Origin: Leptolyngbya sp. Heron Island J
GTDB lineage: Bacteria > Cyanobacteriota > Cyanobacteriia > Phormidesmidales > Phormidesmidaceae
Reading direction: 5' to 3'
Assembly (NCBI RefSeq): GCF_000482245.1
Contig: NZ_AWNH01000075.1
Span: 33,935 to 97,934 of the forward strand
Length of the DNA: 64,000 nucleotides
Below, one piece after another: positions 18,063-28,318 of the stretch; the first letter of the stretch is position 1; the number at the start of each line of letters is the position of its first letter. The notes beneath the pieces are model-generated. The model saw only the letters and a program-made list of their open reading frames with translations, was not told the origin of the DNA and made no database searches. Both the position numbers and the translations under genes were made by a program.

Positions 18063-21000
18063 ATGCTTAAACGCGAAATTGCCCAGGAGAGATTAAAAGC
18101 GTTTCGAGTGGATGACTGGGCCGAGCGCAGAAGCGCCACTCTTGCCGCTTTACCGGATGCCCTAAATCAGATTGGGCAAAGCTTATTAGGGCTTAACGGT
18201 AAACAACGTCGGGACTCCTGGCAAGATATGGCAGCGGTTAGCAAATTGTCGACTCAAGATCGCAGACAGCTGTTTTTAGCTATTTTTCCCCAGATTGGAG
18301 CCTATGTGGATGCAGCCTATGAGCTGATGCTCCAGCTGCCCTATCAAAACGGCTACGCCAGACGGGCGTTTCGATCTAGCCAGCCTGCACATTACACTGA
18401 TAAGCGCAGCCAGTGGCTATATTCTCTCCTGGGGATCACCCAAGAGTATGAACAACCGCTGGACTGGTATGCGGCCTGGTCTCCCTATATTGGCTATGGA
18501 GCTGATTGTCTCGGCTTGGTCTTTGCGGCTGCCATTAATCAAGATGATGAGACTGGCAAACAGGTTTTTGATATTCTGTGCGACTCGGCCCGAGGGGACC
18601 ATGACATTGGAGCCATGGGTCGCCATGTGACGCGGGCCTTGCTGGTGGCAGAACAGCCTGAAGGCTGGCAGCTCATGGAGAATATGCTGGTGGCGGCCCA
18701 GCGTCAGGAAGGGCTGCGTCAGGTGATATTAGAAACCATTGATGAAGCTCACCCCCAGGCGTTTCAGCGGATGCTGCGGGTGATTCTAGAACAAAATTTG
18801 GTGCGGTTTAGTGCCACAATTCGGGCAGCGGATGTGTGGTTTGGTCTGGGATGGGATGTGGACCAACGACGCTGGGTTCAGGAGAGTTTGGAGCAGGTAT
18901 TAACGCTTTTAGAGCAGTCTGAAACGGTGGCACTAGAGGAGACTGAGCCGAATCGACTGTATCTATCACTTTGGTCCCTGGCCTTTAAAGATGTTGGGCA
19001 GGCGATCAAGGCGGCTCAGGCTGTGTTCCAGACAGGTCAATTGGAGCAGCGGTTTGTGGCTGCCTATCTGTTGCGACAACTGGATATTTCTGAAAGTCGA
19101 ACAGCGCTGCTCCCTAGTCTGGCCGATGATGACCTACGGGTGGCGGGGCAGGCCTTTTTTGCTCTCTCCCATTATTCGGCTCGGTCTGACCAAGGAGATG
19201 CATTTGAGGCGTTAGAAGCTTTTCTGCAACGATTCTTGGCTAAAGAGACGGTGCTTAAATCACTGGTCTGGCCTTGGATGCAAGCGACGATTGATCGAGC
19301 CAGTATTGCGGATGAGCTGGTGAGACGGCAACAGGATCGTCCCATTGACTGTTTGCTGCCCTATGTTGCAATGATGGGACATTGGGGGAAGCGACAGCTG
19401 GCTGAACAACTGGCTCAAAGTCAGCCCTGGGATGAGGCTATGGGTGAGGTCATCTTCGGATTACTGCGAGATCGCAGCAGCTATGTGCGGGAGGAAATGA
19501 TTCGACAGCTGCAGCTCCATGGCTATGTGCCCAGCGAGCTGGAGGCGAAAACCATGGAAGCCCTGATGACCCGTAAAGCAGCTGACCTACGACAAGGGGT
19601 AATTTCGCTATTGCTAAAACAGACGGATGCAGCTGTAGTTACCAGTGCCGAACGCTTGTTAAAGACCTCTAAGCTGCCGCAGCGTTTGGCCGGGTTAGAA
19701 CTGTTAGCGCAGCTGCAGCAGGCGGAGCGTGCCGATGTTCGTGCCATTGCTGAACAGTATGGAGAACAGCGCTCTAAGCGTACGGCCAGCGAGCAAGAAC
19801 TGTTGGATAAGTTGTTGGCCAGCGAGCAAGATGTGCCTACTCTCAATGACGCATTAGGCTTGGCTCCTCCCCAGCAAAGGACCAAACCGATGTGCCCTGA
19901 GATGCCAGAAACTCCCATACCTCTGGTGACGGATGCGGCCCAGGCTGTACTACAATCCTTGGATAATTTAGTCGATCAGCATCGGGCGACTTCTGTTCCT
20001 AGTCGTTGGGGAGACCCCGAACTTTTAGGTAACATGCACTGGTTCCCGTGGCCAGAGGCTCAGCTCTCCTTAGAAGAGAATTTGCAAAAACTGCCGCTGG
20101 CTGAGGTGTGGCAAACCTGGTTAACAGAGCAGGGACCACAGGATAGCTTAGAGCTGGTGCGAGCGACGGCGACCTTGAGTAGTGGCTCTAGCTACAGCGT
20201 GGGCGGATATCGATTTTTTGATGAACAACCGCCTGGCTGGATTCAGGGGTTAACTCAACAGTGGTCTCTCTCCACTGAGCCACTCCAGTATCCCGCTATT
20301 GTCAACAGTGTGCTGCAGTGGCTGCAGTTGTTAGCACCTCCCAGTCAGGGGGTCGCTCGGGTGTTAAATGGGGCTCAGTATACCTTGGCCACGATTCTCG
20401 AACGGGCCTCCGGCGCTCAGCGCTATGACTGGCGACAAACTTCGTTGATGACCTGGCTGTCGTTGGCAAGGTCCCATTATCAACAGTATTCAACTGACTG
20501 GAATGACCAACAGGTGAAGCAACTTTGGCTGCTGCTACGTTGGGTGGATGAGCCGGAGGCGGCTTCTTTGCCACGCTGGCAACAGATAGAGAATGCTAAA
20601 TCCTATGGACAGCAGTACGAACAGGTTAAAGAGGGCGGTTTTGTCTCCCGGCAGCGTCCAGAGCTAAACGAGGTCATGGGGGCGTTTCGGGTGGGAGCAG
20701 CCACAGCGGCGGATGTATATGATCAGCTGTTGGGCAGTCAGCAGACCGTTGGCCGCTATGGAGGACATAGGTTTGCGGAGCTACAACGGCTGACTAAGCG
20801 CAAGGGTGATCCGTTGTTGAAAACCTATCCGCAACTGGGGGAGATGGTGGAGCAGTGTCGCGATCGCATCCTCTCCGTTGAACTCAGTCGAGGCGATTTA
20901 CCCACGGCAGCTACCGCCCCAGCCCTAGCCCTCAACTCTATCCAGGGCATTGCTGTCGTGGTGAAGCTGCTGCAGAACTTTGGCAAAGAGAAATTTGCTC

Positions 21001-22970
21001 GCGGCTGGCTATGGGATAGCCAGAGTAAATCGTCCGTGTTTAGCCATCTGTTCCGGGTGTCGTTTCCGGCAGAGGCGGATACTCCCAAGGCCTTTACCAA
21101 AGCGGTCAAAGTGGCCGAAATCCCTGAGCAGCGCCTGGTAGAGTTGGCGGTATATGCCCCCCAGTGGACCCGCTATGTGGAACATGCTCTGGGGTGGCCA
21201 GACCTGGCAGAGGCGGTTTGGTGGTTTCATGCCCACACCAAGGACAATTCTTGGCAGGTGGATGGGACTATTCGTGATCTGTGGGCGGCTCAAATTGCGG
21301 AGCTGACGCCCTTATCAAGCCAGGATTTAGTCGATGGTGCGGTGGATGTGGCTTGGTTCCAGCGGATATATCAGCGATTAAAGGCCGAGCGGTGGGCCAA
21401 ACTCAACGAAGCGGCTAAATATGCCTCCGGTGGAGCGGGTCATAAGCGAGCCCAGCTGTTTGCAGAGGCCATGCTCGGTGAGACCAAACGTACCGAGTTG
21501 GTAAAGCGCATTCAAGATAAACGCCATCAGGATGCAGTGCGAGCCTTGGGGCTGCTGCCGCTGGCCAAGGGGAAAAAACGTCAGACCGATCTGCTAGAGC
21601 GCTATCAGATGATTCAAGAGTTTTTGCGCACCAGTCGTAAATTTGGCTCCCAACGCCAGGCCAGTGAAAAGCTGGCATCCCGTATTGGTATGGAAAATCT
21701 GGCGCGGACGGCAGGCTACCCTGACCCACAGCGGTTGGAATGGGCGATGGAAGGCGTTGCGATCGCAGACCTGGCCGCAGGTCCTGTTGCTGTTGCTGTC
21801 GACGAGGTCACCGTTAGCCTCAGCCTGACGGTGACCGGTGAACCCCAAATAGGCGTAATCAAAAAAGGCAAATCCCTCAAAAGCATTCCTGCCAAACTCA
21901 AGAAAAACCCTGATATTAAAGCCCTTCAAGCGCGTAAGCGCGACATCACTCGCCAGGCTAGGCGCATGCGGGGGTCCCTAGAGATCGCCATGTGCCGGGG
22001 CGATGAATTTACCGGTGCTGAACTGAAACAGCTGCTCACCCATCCCGTACTCAACCCCATTTTGCAGCAGCTAGTATTTGTGGACGAGACCTTAGCAACT
22101 TGGGGATATCCCCTGGACAACACCCTGCAAAGCTATGACGGTAGCCAGATAGCACTAACGGCAAAGATGCGATTGCGCCTGGCCCATCCGGTGGATTTTG
22201 CCAGGGGTGAAACCTGGCATCTGTGGCAGCAATACTGCTTTGACCAGAGTCTGGTGCAGCCCTTTAAACAAATCTTTCGAGAGCTGTATGTGCTCACCAC
22301 CGCTGAACAACAGGGGCGCGGCTCCAGACGCTATGCTGGACATCAGGTGAACCCTCGTCAAGCATTGGCCCTATTAGGTCAGCGGGGCTGGGTTACCCAT
22401 CCAGAAGAAGGAGTGCGTCGCACCTTTCATGACGAGAATCTGTTGGTATGGATTGACTTTGAAGAAGGTTGGTATACACCCACGGAAGTCGAAGGATTTA
22501 CCCTTGATCAGGTGTGTTTTGTGGATCGTCAGCACCACAAACCCGTTGCCGTTAAGGATGTACCCCCCAGGGTCTTTAGCGAAGTGATGCGAGATTTAGA
22601 TCTGGTAGTCAGCGTTGCCCATCAAGGGGGTGTTGATCCAGAAGCCAGTGCCTCAACTATAGAAATGCGGGCCGCTTTGATCCGTGAAACCAATCGTTTG
22701 TTGAATATCACCAATGTGGAACTACAAGCTGCCCATGCTCTGATCGAGGGACAGCTAGGTAACTATACAATTCATCTAGGCAGTGCCACTGTTCACCGTC
22801 AACCTGGGGGGGCACTGTGTATTGTGCCGGTTCACAGCCAGCATCGGGGTCGATTATTTTTACCCTTTGCCGATGACGATCCAAAAACGGCGGAAGTTGT
22901 TTCTAAGGTGTTGTTGTTGGCCAATGATCAGGCGATCAAGGACCCGACGATTTTGGAACAGCTGTTGTAA
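18063..22970 (+). CDS. Giant HEAT-like protein, DUF5724/DUF4132 type, 1635 aa
   Basis: A very large soluble protein without signal or membrane helices. Residues about 150-600 are helical-repeat-like (HEAT/ARM-type, Leu/Ala/Gln-rich, for example LRVAGQAFFALSHY and YVREEMIRQLQLHGY). From about 1230 comes the segment NPDIKALQARKRDITRQ, then RMRGSLEIAMCRGDEFTG and HPVLNPILQQLVF, which I associate with DUF4132 (E. coli MolR/YehI relatives). The last 250 residues include RRYAGHQVNPRQALALLGQRGW, LVWIDFEEGWY and EMRAALIRETNRLL, typical of the DUF7737-like C-terminus. Biochemical role unknown. The preceding 143-aa gene is its likely partner. At least two HIP1 sites lie inside, so it is not recently acquired. 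Confidence 0.75.
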   Translation: MLKREIAQERLKAFRVDDWAERRSATLAALPDALNQIGQSLLGLNGKQRRDSWQDMAAVSKLSTQDRRQLFLAIFPQIGAYVDAAYELMLQLPYQNGYARRAFRSSQPAHYTDKRSQWLYSLLGITQEYEQPLDWYAAWSPYIGYGADCLGLVFAAAINQDDETGKQVFDILCDSARGDHDIGAMGRHVTRALLVAEQPEGWQLMENMLVAAQRQEGLRQVILETIDEAHPQAFQRMLRVILEQNLVRFSATIRAADVWFGLGWDVDQRRWVQESLEQVLTLLEQSETVALEETEPNRLYLSLWSLAFKDVGQAIKAAQAVFQTGQLEQRFVAAYLLRQLDISESRTALLPSLADDDLRVAGQAFFALSHYSARSDQGDAFEALEAFLQRFLAKETVLKSLVWPWMQATIDRASIADELVRRQQDRPIDCLLPYVAMMGHWGKRQLAEQLAQSQPWDEAMGEVIFGLLRDRSSYVREEMIRQLQLHGYVPSELEAKTMEALMTRKAADLRQGVISLLLKQTDAAVVTSAERLLKTSKLPQRLAGLELLAQLQQAERADVRAIAEQYGEQRSKRTASEQELLDKLLASEQDVPTLNDALGLAPPQQRTKPMCPEMPETPIPLVTDAAQAVLQSLDNLVDQHRATSVPSRWGDPELLGNMHWFPWPEAQLSLEENLQKLPLAEVWQTWLTEQGPQDSLELVRATATLSSGSSYSVGGYRFFDEQPPGWIQGLTQQWSLSTEPLQYPAIVNSVLQWLQLLAPPSQGVARVLNGAQYTLATILERASGAQRYDWRQTSLMTWLSLARSHYQQYSTDWNDQQVKQLWLLLRWVDEPEAASLPRWQQIENAKSYGQQYEQVKEGGFVSRQRPELNEVMGAFRVGAATAADVYDQLLGSQQTVGRYGGHRFAELQRLTKRKGDPLLKTYPQLGEMVEQCRDRILSVELSRGDLPTAATAPALALNSIQGIAVVVKLLQNFGKEKFARGWLWDSQSKSSVFSHLFRVSFPAEADTPKAFTKAVKVAEIPEQRLVELAVYAPQWTRYVEHALGWPDLAEAVWWFHAHTKDNSWQVDGTIRDLWAAQIAELTPLSSQDLVDGAVDVAWFQRIYQRLKAERWAKLNEAAKYASGGAGHKRAQLFAEAMLGETKRTELVKRIQDKRHQDAVRALGLLPLAKGKKRQTDLLERYQMIQEFLRTSRKFGSQRQASEKLASRIGMENLARTAGYPDPQRLEWAMEGVAIADLAAGPVAVAVDEVTVSLSLTVTGEPQIGVIKKGKSLKSIPAKLKKNPDIKALQARKRDITRQARRMRGSLEIAMCRGDEFTGAELKQLLTHPVLNPILQQLVFVDETLATWGYPLDNTLQSYDGSQIALTAKMRLRLAHPVDFARGETWHLWQQYCFDQSLVQPFKQIFRELYVLTTAEQQGRGSRRYAGHQVNPRQALALLGQRGWVTHPEEGVRRTFHDENLLVWIDFEEGWYTPTEVEGFTLDQVCFVDRQHHKPVAVKDVPPRVFSEVMRDLDLVVSVAHQGGVDPEASASTIEMRAALIRETNRLLNITNVELQAAHALIEGQLGNYTIHLGSATVHRQPGGALCIVPVHSQHRGRLFLPFADDDPKTAEVVSKVLLLANDQAIKDPTILEQLL

Positions 22971-23585
22971 AAGTGTAGCTAGTTTTACGAGTTCAGGCAG
23001 ATAGGTTGTGGGGCAGTTCTGTTATGGGTATCCAGCTTTTGAATTATGAATTTTGCTCATACTATTTCATCCATAACTGGACGGCTAGATTGTTTACATG
23101 AAACAACAGATATACGCTATGGTGGATTGAAATGAGCATGAGTACTATCACGTGCTCAAGGCTGATTGATTCAACCTGCACAGTTCGCAATTTTTGTCGT
23201 TCGGAGATTTATATCATTATTTTTACTCCAACAATTTAATTAAAAGACGGAGATTTTGAAAAAGCAGATCGCGATTGCTGATTTGGGGGGTGGGCCGCTC
23301 TGTAGCCTTTGCTATTTGACGGTTCCTCACAGCTAAAATCATCCCCTCAATCAGAATGCCAGCAAATCTTTCAATCAACAATTTTGTTGCCGAGCTTCAG
23401 TACTTGTAAGGAATTTACGAGCAACCTGCTCAGTTGAGTGGCAGCCTTCTGGTGAAACTTTGTCTATTTCGCCAGTATCTTCAGCCTCCCACCATTTGAG
23501 CTTGCTACAAAACTACTAAAGTTCGATAATATGGAACTATTGCCTAAGAATCGTTAAGTTCGATTCCTGTCAACTTTTCATTTTT
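22971..23585. other. Intergenic region before the RND operon
   Basis: About 615 bp without a supported gene; moderately AT-rich and carrying the promoter region of the efflux genes. No strong inverted repeat or operator that I can defend was found, and no TetR or MarR gene lies beside the operon. Confidence 0.35.
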
Positions 23586-24947
23586 ATGACTTCAAATTCT
23601 AGTCCTTCCACGGCGGTAGAAACTGCTTCAATGCAGTCGTCTTCGATATCGGCTCAAGCCCCAACTCAGCGCAACTGGTTGATTTGGCTAGCTGCTTTAA
23701 TTTTGTTGGCGGTCGGAGGGTTTGTCCTATGGCGGGTGCTGGGGAGAGGTGACGGAGCCTCGGAGATGCCGATGGGCGGTGCGGTACCGGTGACTCTTGA
23801 ATCAATGCAGCCTTCTACTCTACGTGATCAGGCTGAGTTTGTTGGTACTTTGGATGCCCAGGCTGGTGTGGTTTTGCAGCCTGAGGCCAATGGGCGGATT
23901 ACTCGTATTTATGTATCCTCAGGTGATCAGGTGGCTGCAGGCGATCCAATTATGGAGCTGAGTGCCGATCGTTCCCAGGCTGAGTTAAGTGCGGCGCTGG
24001 CAAGTGTCAGTGCGGCTCAATCTGCTCGCGATAATTCCCGTGCGCAGCTGCAGTCGTTGGTGGCCCAGCGTATTCGCATTGAGGCGGATGTAAAGCTGCA
24101 GGATACTGAGTTTGAGCGGACACAGCGGCTGGTCGAGGCGGGGGCGCAGTCACAGCAGGAACTAGATGAAGTAGAGCGCGATCGCAACGCGGCTACGGCT
24201 TCCCTGACAGCGGCTAGGGAAGAGATCGAAGCAGCCCAAGCCAGTCTGGCCCAGGCCGAAGCGTTTTTAGAACAGTCCCAGGCTACGGCTGAAGCTACCC
24301 GTGAAGATCTGCTGGACAAAACAGTGACCGCACCCATTGCCGGTGTAGTGGGCGATATTCCAGTGGAACTAGGGGATTATGTCCAGCCCGGTGCCACCTT
24401 GACTACCATTACTCAAAACGAGGTTCTGGAGCTAGAAATTGATGTTCCTGCCGAGCAGATTGGTGAAATTCAGTTAGGTATGCCTGTGGAGTTGTTCACC
24501 TTTAGCTCTGATGATCCAGTGGCGACAGGCTCCCTCAGCTTTATCTCACCCCAGACCGATGCCGCCACCCAAACCGTGTTGGCAAAAGCCCGGTTTTCCA
24601 ATTTATCTAGCAACCTGCAGGACAATCAGCGGGTGGATGTACGCGTTGTTTTAGACGAGCGTCCGGGGCTGTTAGTACCAGCCACCGCGATTACGCGTCT
24701 TGGGGGACAATCGTTTGTGTATGTAGCAGCGGATGCGCCACCTCCGGAAGACGGACAGCCGCCGATGGAAGGGCAAGTGGCACAGCTACGGCCGGTAACA
24801 TTAGGGGCAATGCAGGGCAATAATTTCCAAATATTAGACGGTCTCTCCGCAGGTGAGGAAATTGTCACTACCGGCCTGTTGAACTTGCAGGATGGTTCGC
24901 CGATTGCTCCACAAGACGAGGCGGCGGATGCCAACGCATCTCCTTAA
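23586..24947 (+). CDS. RND efflux periplasmic adaptor (membrane fusion protein)
   Basis: A 453-residue HlyD/AcrA-type adaptor linking an inner-membrane RND pump to an outer-membrane channel. One N-terminal membrane helix (about 32-51, WLIWLAALILLAVGG) anchors it. Next come a lipoyl-like half (LDAQAGVVLQPEANGRI), a long coiled-coil hairpin (about 120-245, rich in Ala/Gln/Glu), the second lipoyl half (DKTVTAPIAGVVGDI), and beta-barrel and membrane-proximal domains. The tail is acidic and Pro-rich. The pump gene follows after 115 bp containing two copies of a direct repeat. No TolC-type gene is in the window, so a shared channel is expected. Confidence 0.92.
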   Translation: MTSNSSPSTAVETASMQSSSISAQAPTQRNWLIWLAALILLAVGGFVLWRVLGRGDGASEMPMGGAVPVTLESMQPSTLRDQAEFVGTLDAQAGVVLQPEANGRITRIYVSSGDQVAAGDPIMELSADRSQAELSAALASVSAAQSARDNSRAQLQSLVAQRIRIEADVKLQDTEFERTQRLVEAGAQSQQELDEVERDRNAATASLTAAREEIEAAQASLAQAEAFLEQSQATAEATREDLLDKTVTAPIAGVVGDIPVELGDYVQPGATLTTITQNEVLELEIDVPAEQIGEIQLGMPVELFTFSSDDPVATGSLSFISPQTDAATQTVLAKARFSNLSSNLQDNQRVDVRVVLDERPGLLVPATAITRLGGQSFVYVAADAPPPEDGQPPMEGQVAQLRPVTLGAMQGNNFQILDGLSAGEEIVTTGLLNLQDGSPIAPQDEAADANASP

Positions 24948-24984
24948 GATTTGGTGTCTGATACTTTCCACATGCTTAATCTAG

Positions 24985-25043
24985 AGCAGGTACAAGACCG
25001 ATCCCTACGCCCAGGGCAGGTACAAGACCGGCCCCTACGACCC
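24985..25043. repeat. Tandem 29/30-bp repeat CAGGTACAAGACCG...CCCTACG
   Basis: Two near-identical units, at 24985-25013 and 25015-25043, share GCAGGTACAAGACCG, then CCCTACG and CCCA. They lie between the adaptor and pump genes. They look like a dispersed intergenic repeat family rather than an operator, because the sequence is not palindromic. Confidence 0.7.
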
Positions 25044-25062
25044 ACCCAATAGGCATCTCTCC

Positions 25063-28000
25063 ATGGTCAATTACTTTATTAAACGGCCTGTTTTTGCCAC
25101 CGTTTGCGCCATTATCATTCTGTTAATTGGTGTTGTCAGTATTCCCACATTGCCGATTGCCCAATATCCAGACATTAGTCCGACTCAGATTAATGTGACG
25201 GCTAGCTACATTGGTGCCGATGCTGAAACCGTCGAGAAAGCGGTGACCACGGTACTAGAGCGAGAGATTAACGGCGTAGAAGGAATGCGCTACATATCCT
25301 CTAACAGCAGTAACAACGGTATTAGCAATATTGTTGTTACCTTTGACTCTAGCCGCGATAAAGACATTGCAGCGGTAGATGTGCAAAACCGGGTATCTCT
25401 GGCAGAACCGCAATTGCCAGAAGAAGTCCGTCAGACTGGTGTGGTGGTATCCAAGCAGAACAGCAACATTCTGCTGGCCATGAGTCTGTTTTCAGGGGAT
25501 GATACCTTTGACAATGTATTTTTGAGCAACTATGCCGATCTATACATTGTCGATGCTCTACGCCGGGTGCCAGGTGTTGGGGATGTCGTTATCTTTGGTG
25601 AACGTACTTATGCCATGCGGCTATGGCTGGACCCACAGCGGTTGGCCAGCCGAGACCTGACTGCTGACGACGTAGTGGATGCGCTGCGAGAACAAAATAT
25701 TCAGGTGGGTGCCGGGCAAATTGGTCAGCCGCCATCGCCCGATGACCAGACATTTCAGATTGACCTGCGGGCCGTCAGCCGTCTACAAACGGTCTCTGAG
25801 TTTGAAGAATTGGTAATTCAAACCGGGGACAATGGTGCCCTGGTAAAGCTTAAGGATGTGGGCCGAGCCGAGTTGGGGGCAGAGAGCTACAACACCTTCT
25901 TACGATTTAGCGGCAATGAATCGGTTGGTTTGGGTATTTTCCAGCTGCCGGGTAGTAATGCATTGCAGGTGGCGCAGGGCGTCAAGGAAGTGATGGCGGA
26001 GCTGGCGACAGAGTTTCCCCAGGGGATGGAGTACGGCATTGGTTTTGATACTACTGAATTTGTTAGTCAGTCTCTTACCCGCGTTGTGTGGACGCTGATT
26101 CAGGCGGTTGGTCTGGTGGTATTGGTGATTTATCTCTTCCTCCAGGACTGGCGGACAACACTAATTCCAGCGATTACTATTCCGGTGGCGCTGATTGGTA
26201 CCTTTGCTATTGTTAAAATCTTTGGCTTCTCCATTAATAGTCTGACTCTGTTTGGTCTGACCCTGGCTACTGGGATGGTAGTGGATGATGCCATTGTGGT
26301 GGTGGAAGATATTGCCTCTAAGATTCAGAATCGAGGGATGTCGCCAAAGCTGGCTGCGGTTGAGGCGATGCGAGAGCTGACGGGGGCGGTGATTGCTACC
26401 TCGTTGGTGTTGATGGCGGTGTTTATTCCGGTGGCGTTTTTCCCAGGGACGACAGGCGCTCTGTATCGACAGTTTGCGTTGACCATTGCATTTGCGATCG
26501 CGCTTTCCACCTTTAACGCCCTGACCCTGACCCCTACCCTAGCAGGCCTCTTGCTGCGTCAAAACACAGGCAGTCACGGCTGGCTCGACTATATTTTTAA
26601 TCCCTTTAACCGATTTTTAGATAGCTTGCGGGCTCAGTATGGCGGGGCCTTGCAGTTGCTCAATCGACTCAAAGTCTTTGTATTAGCTGCATTTGTTGCC
26701 TCTCTGGTACTCACTGGCTGGCTCTACAACAGTGTGCCATCTGCCTTTTTGCCCGATGAAGACCAGGGTTATTTTATTACCCTGATTCAGGGACCGGAAG
26801 GCTCGTCACTCAACCAGACCAGCAAAGTGATGCGTCAGGTTGAAGAGACGATTTTGGCCCAAGACGGCGTGCGGGCGACATTTGCCGTTGGCGGCTTTAG
26901 CTTTAGCGGTAATACGGCCAACAATGGTGTTGTCTTTACGACGCTAGTGCCCTGGGAAGAGCGTCCATCAGGGGTAACGTCTTTTAGTCTGATTAACCAG
27001 CTATTTGGCCAGTTTTCCGGGATCACCGAAGCGCGGGTATTTCCGCTCAATCCACCATCCATTCAAGGTCTGAGCAGTTTTAGTGGTTTTCAGTTTCAGC
27101 TCCAGGATCGACGTGGCAATCTGACCATTGATACCCTGGTACAAAATATGTTTGGTCTGTTGGGGGCAGCCAATCAAGATCCCAACCTACAGGCCGTCTT
27201 TAGTACCTATGCCGCCAACTCTCCCCTGATTGAAATCGACGTAGACCGGGATAAAGCCAAGGCCCTCGATGTTGACATTGATGATGTCTTTGGCACGTTG
27301 CAAACCTATCTCGGTTCGCGTTATGTCAATGACTTTACATTGCAGGGACGTACCTATCGAGTCTATGTCCAGGCCGATCAGCAATATCGCTCAGCCCCAG
27401 ACGACATCAACAAACTCTATGTGCGCTCCAACAATGACGCCATGATTTCCATGGGTAACCTGGTGACCCTTAAGGAAACCACCGGAGCCCAGACAATTAA
27501 CCATTACAATCTTTTCCGTTCCATTGAAATCAATGGTCAAGCAGCGCCTGGTGTCAGTTCTGGCGAGGCCATCACCACAATGGAAGATGTGGCCGCCCAG
27601 GTATTGCCCGCCAGTCTGGGGTATGAATGGACCGGTAACGCTCTAGAAGAAATCGAGTCGGGCAGTCAGGCTCCCATCATCTTTGGCCTGGGGATTATCT
27701 TTGTATTCTTGGTGCTGGCCGCCCAATATGAGAGCTATGTAGACCCGGTAATTATTCTCTTTGCCGTACCTCTGGCAGTATTTGGTGCCTTGCTGGCCCA
27801 GTCGATGCGTGGGTTACCCAATGATGTGTACTGCCAGATTGGTCTGGTGATGTTGATTGGTTTGGCTAGTAAAAACTCGATTCTGATTGTAGAGTTTGCC
27901 AACCAGCTTCGCGATCGCGGTTTACCCATTGTCAAAGCCGCATTAGAAGCCGCCCAGTCCAGAATGCGACCGATTCTAATGACGGCCATCTCTACCCTGA

Positions 28001-28233
28001 GTAGTATTTTCCCCTTGGTGATTGCTACCGGGGCCGGGGCTGGCAGTCGTCAGTCGTTGGGAACAGCCGTATTTGGTGGCATGTTTGTCGCGACATTTCT
28101 AAGTTTGTTTGTTGTACCGATTTTGTACATTGTTGTCAAAAGCTTGAGCGAACCGTTTAATTCCCACAAGGGGCCAGATGACGATGAGCAGTTAGCTGTT
28201 TACGAGAGAGAGATGACGGGGACAGGCGTTTGA
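25063..28233 (+). CDS. RND efflux pump, HAE1 family (AcrB-like permease)
   Basis: A 1056-residue inner-membrane proton/drug antiporter with 12 membrane helices and two large periplasmic loops. It starts MVNYFIKRPVFATV like AcrB homologues. The proton-relay residues are present: adjacent Asp pair in GMVVDDAIVVVEDI (helix 4) and Lys in GLASKNSILIVEFANQL (helix 10). The family signature LPIAQYPDISPTQINVTASY is intact. It should work with the upstream adaptor to expel hydrophobic compounds. A small drug-binding pocket comparison is not possible by eye. The length is normal and no frameshift is seen. Confidence 0.95.
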   Translation: MVNYFIKRPVFATVCAIIILLIGVVSIPTLPIAQYPDISPTQINVTASYIGADAETVEKAVTTVLEREINGVEGMRYISSNSSNNGISNIVVTFDSSRDKDIAAVDVQNRVSLAEPQLPEEVRQTGVVVSKQNSNILLAMSLFSGDDTFDNVFLSNYADLYIVDALRRVPGVGDVVIFGERTYAMRLWLDPQRLASRDLTADDVVDALREQNIQVGAGQIGQPPSPDDQTFQIDLRAVSRLQTVSEFEELVIQTGDNGALVKLKDVGRAELGAESYNTFLRFSGNESVGLGIFQLPGSNALQVAQGVKEVMAELATEFPQGMEYGIGFDTTEFVSQSLTRVVWTLIQAVGLVVLVIYLFLQDWRTTLIPAITIPVALIGTFAIVKIFGFSINSLTLFGLTLATGMVVDDAIVVVEDIASKIQNRGMSPKLAAVEAMRELTGAVIATSLVLMAVFIPVAFFPGTTGALYRQFALTIAFAIALSTFNALTLTPTLAGLLLRQNTGSHGWLDYIFNPFNRFLDSLRAQYGGALQLLNRLKVFVLAAFVASLVLTGWLYNSVPSAFLPDEDQGYFITLIQGPEGSSLNQTSKVMRQVEETILAQDGVRATFAVGGFSFSGNTANNGVVFTTLVPWEERPSGVTSFSLINQLFGQFSGITEARVFPLNPPSIQGLSSFSGFQFQLQDRRGNLTIDTLVQNMFGLLGAANQDPNLQAVFSTYAANSPLIEIDVDRDKAKALDVDIDDVFGTLQTYLGSRYVNDFTLQGRTYRVYVQADQQYRSAPDDINKLYVRSNNDAMISMGNLVTLKETTGAQTINHYNLFRSIEINGQAAPGVSSGEAITTMEDVAAQVLPASLGYEWTGNALEEIESGSQAPIIFGLGIIFVFLVLAAQYESYVDPVIILFAVPLAVFGALLAQSMRGLPNDVYCQIGLVMLIGLASKNSILIVEFANQLRDRGLPIVKAALEAAQSRMRPILMTAISTLSSIFPLVIATGAGAGSRQSLGTAVFGGMFVATFLSLFVVPILYIVVKSLSEPFNSHKGPDDDEQLAVYEREMTGTGV

Positions 28234-28318
28234 TAGAAACTCGAATTTCTATGTGTAGCCCCTGACCAACCATAATTAACAGGCTATAGTAAGAGCGAAT
28301 TAATCCTCTGCTCGATCA

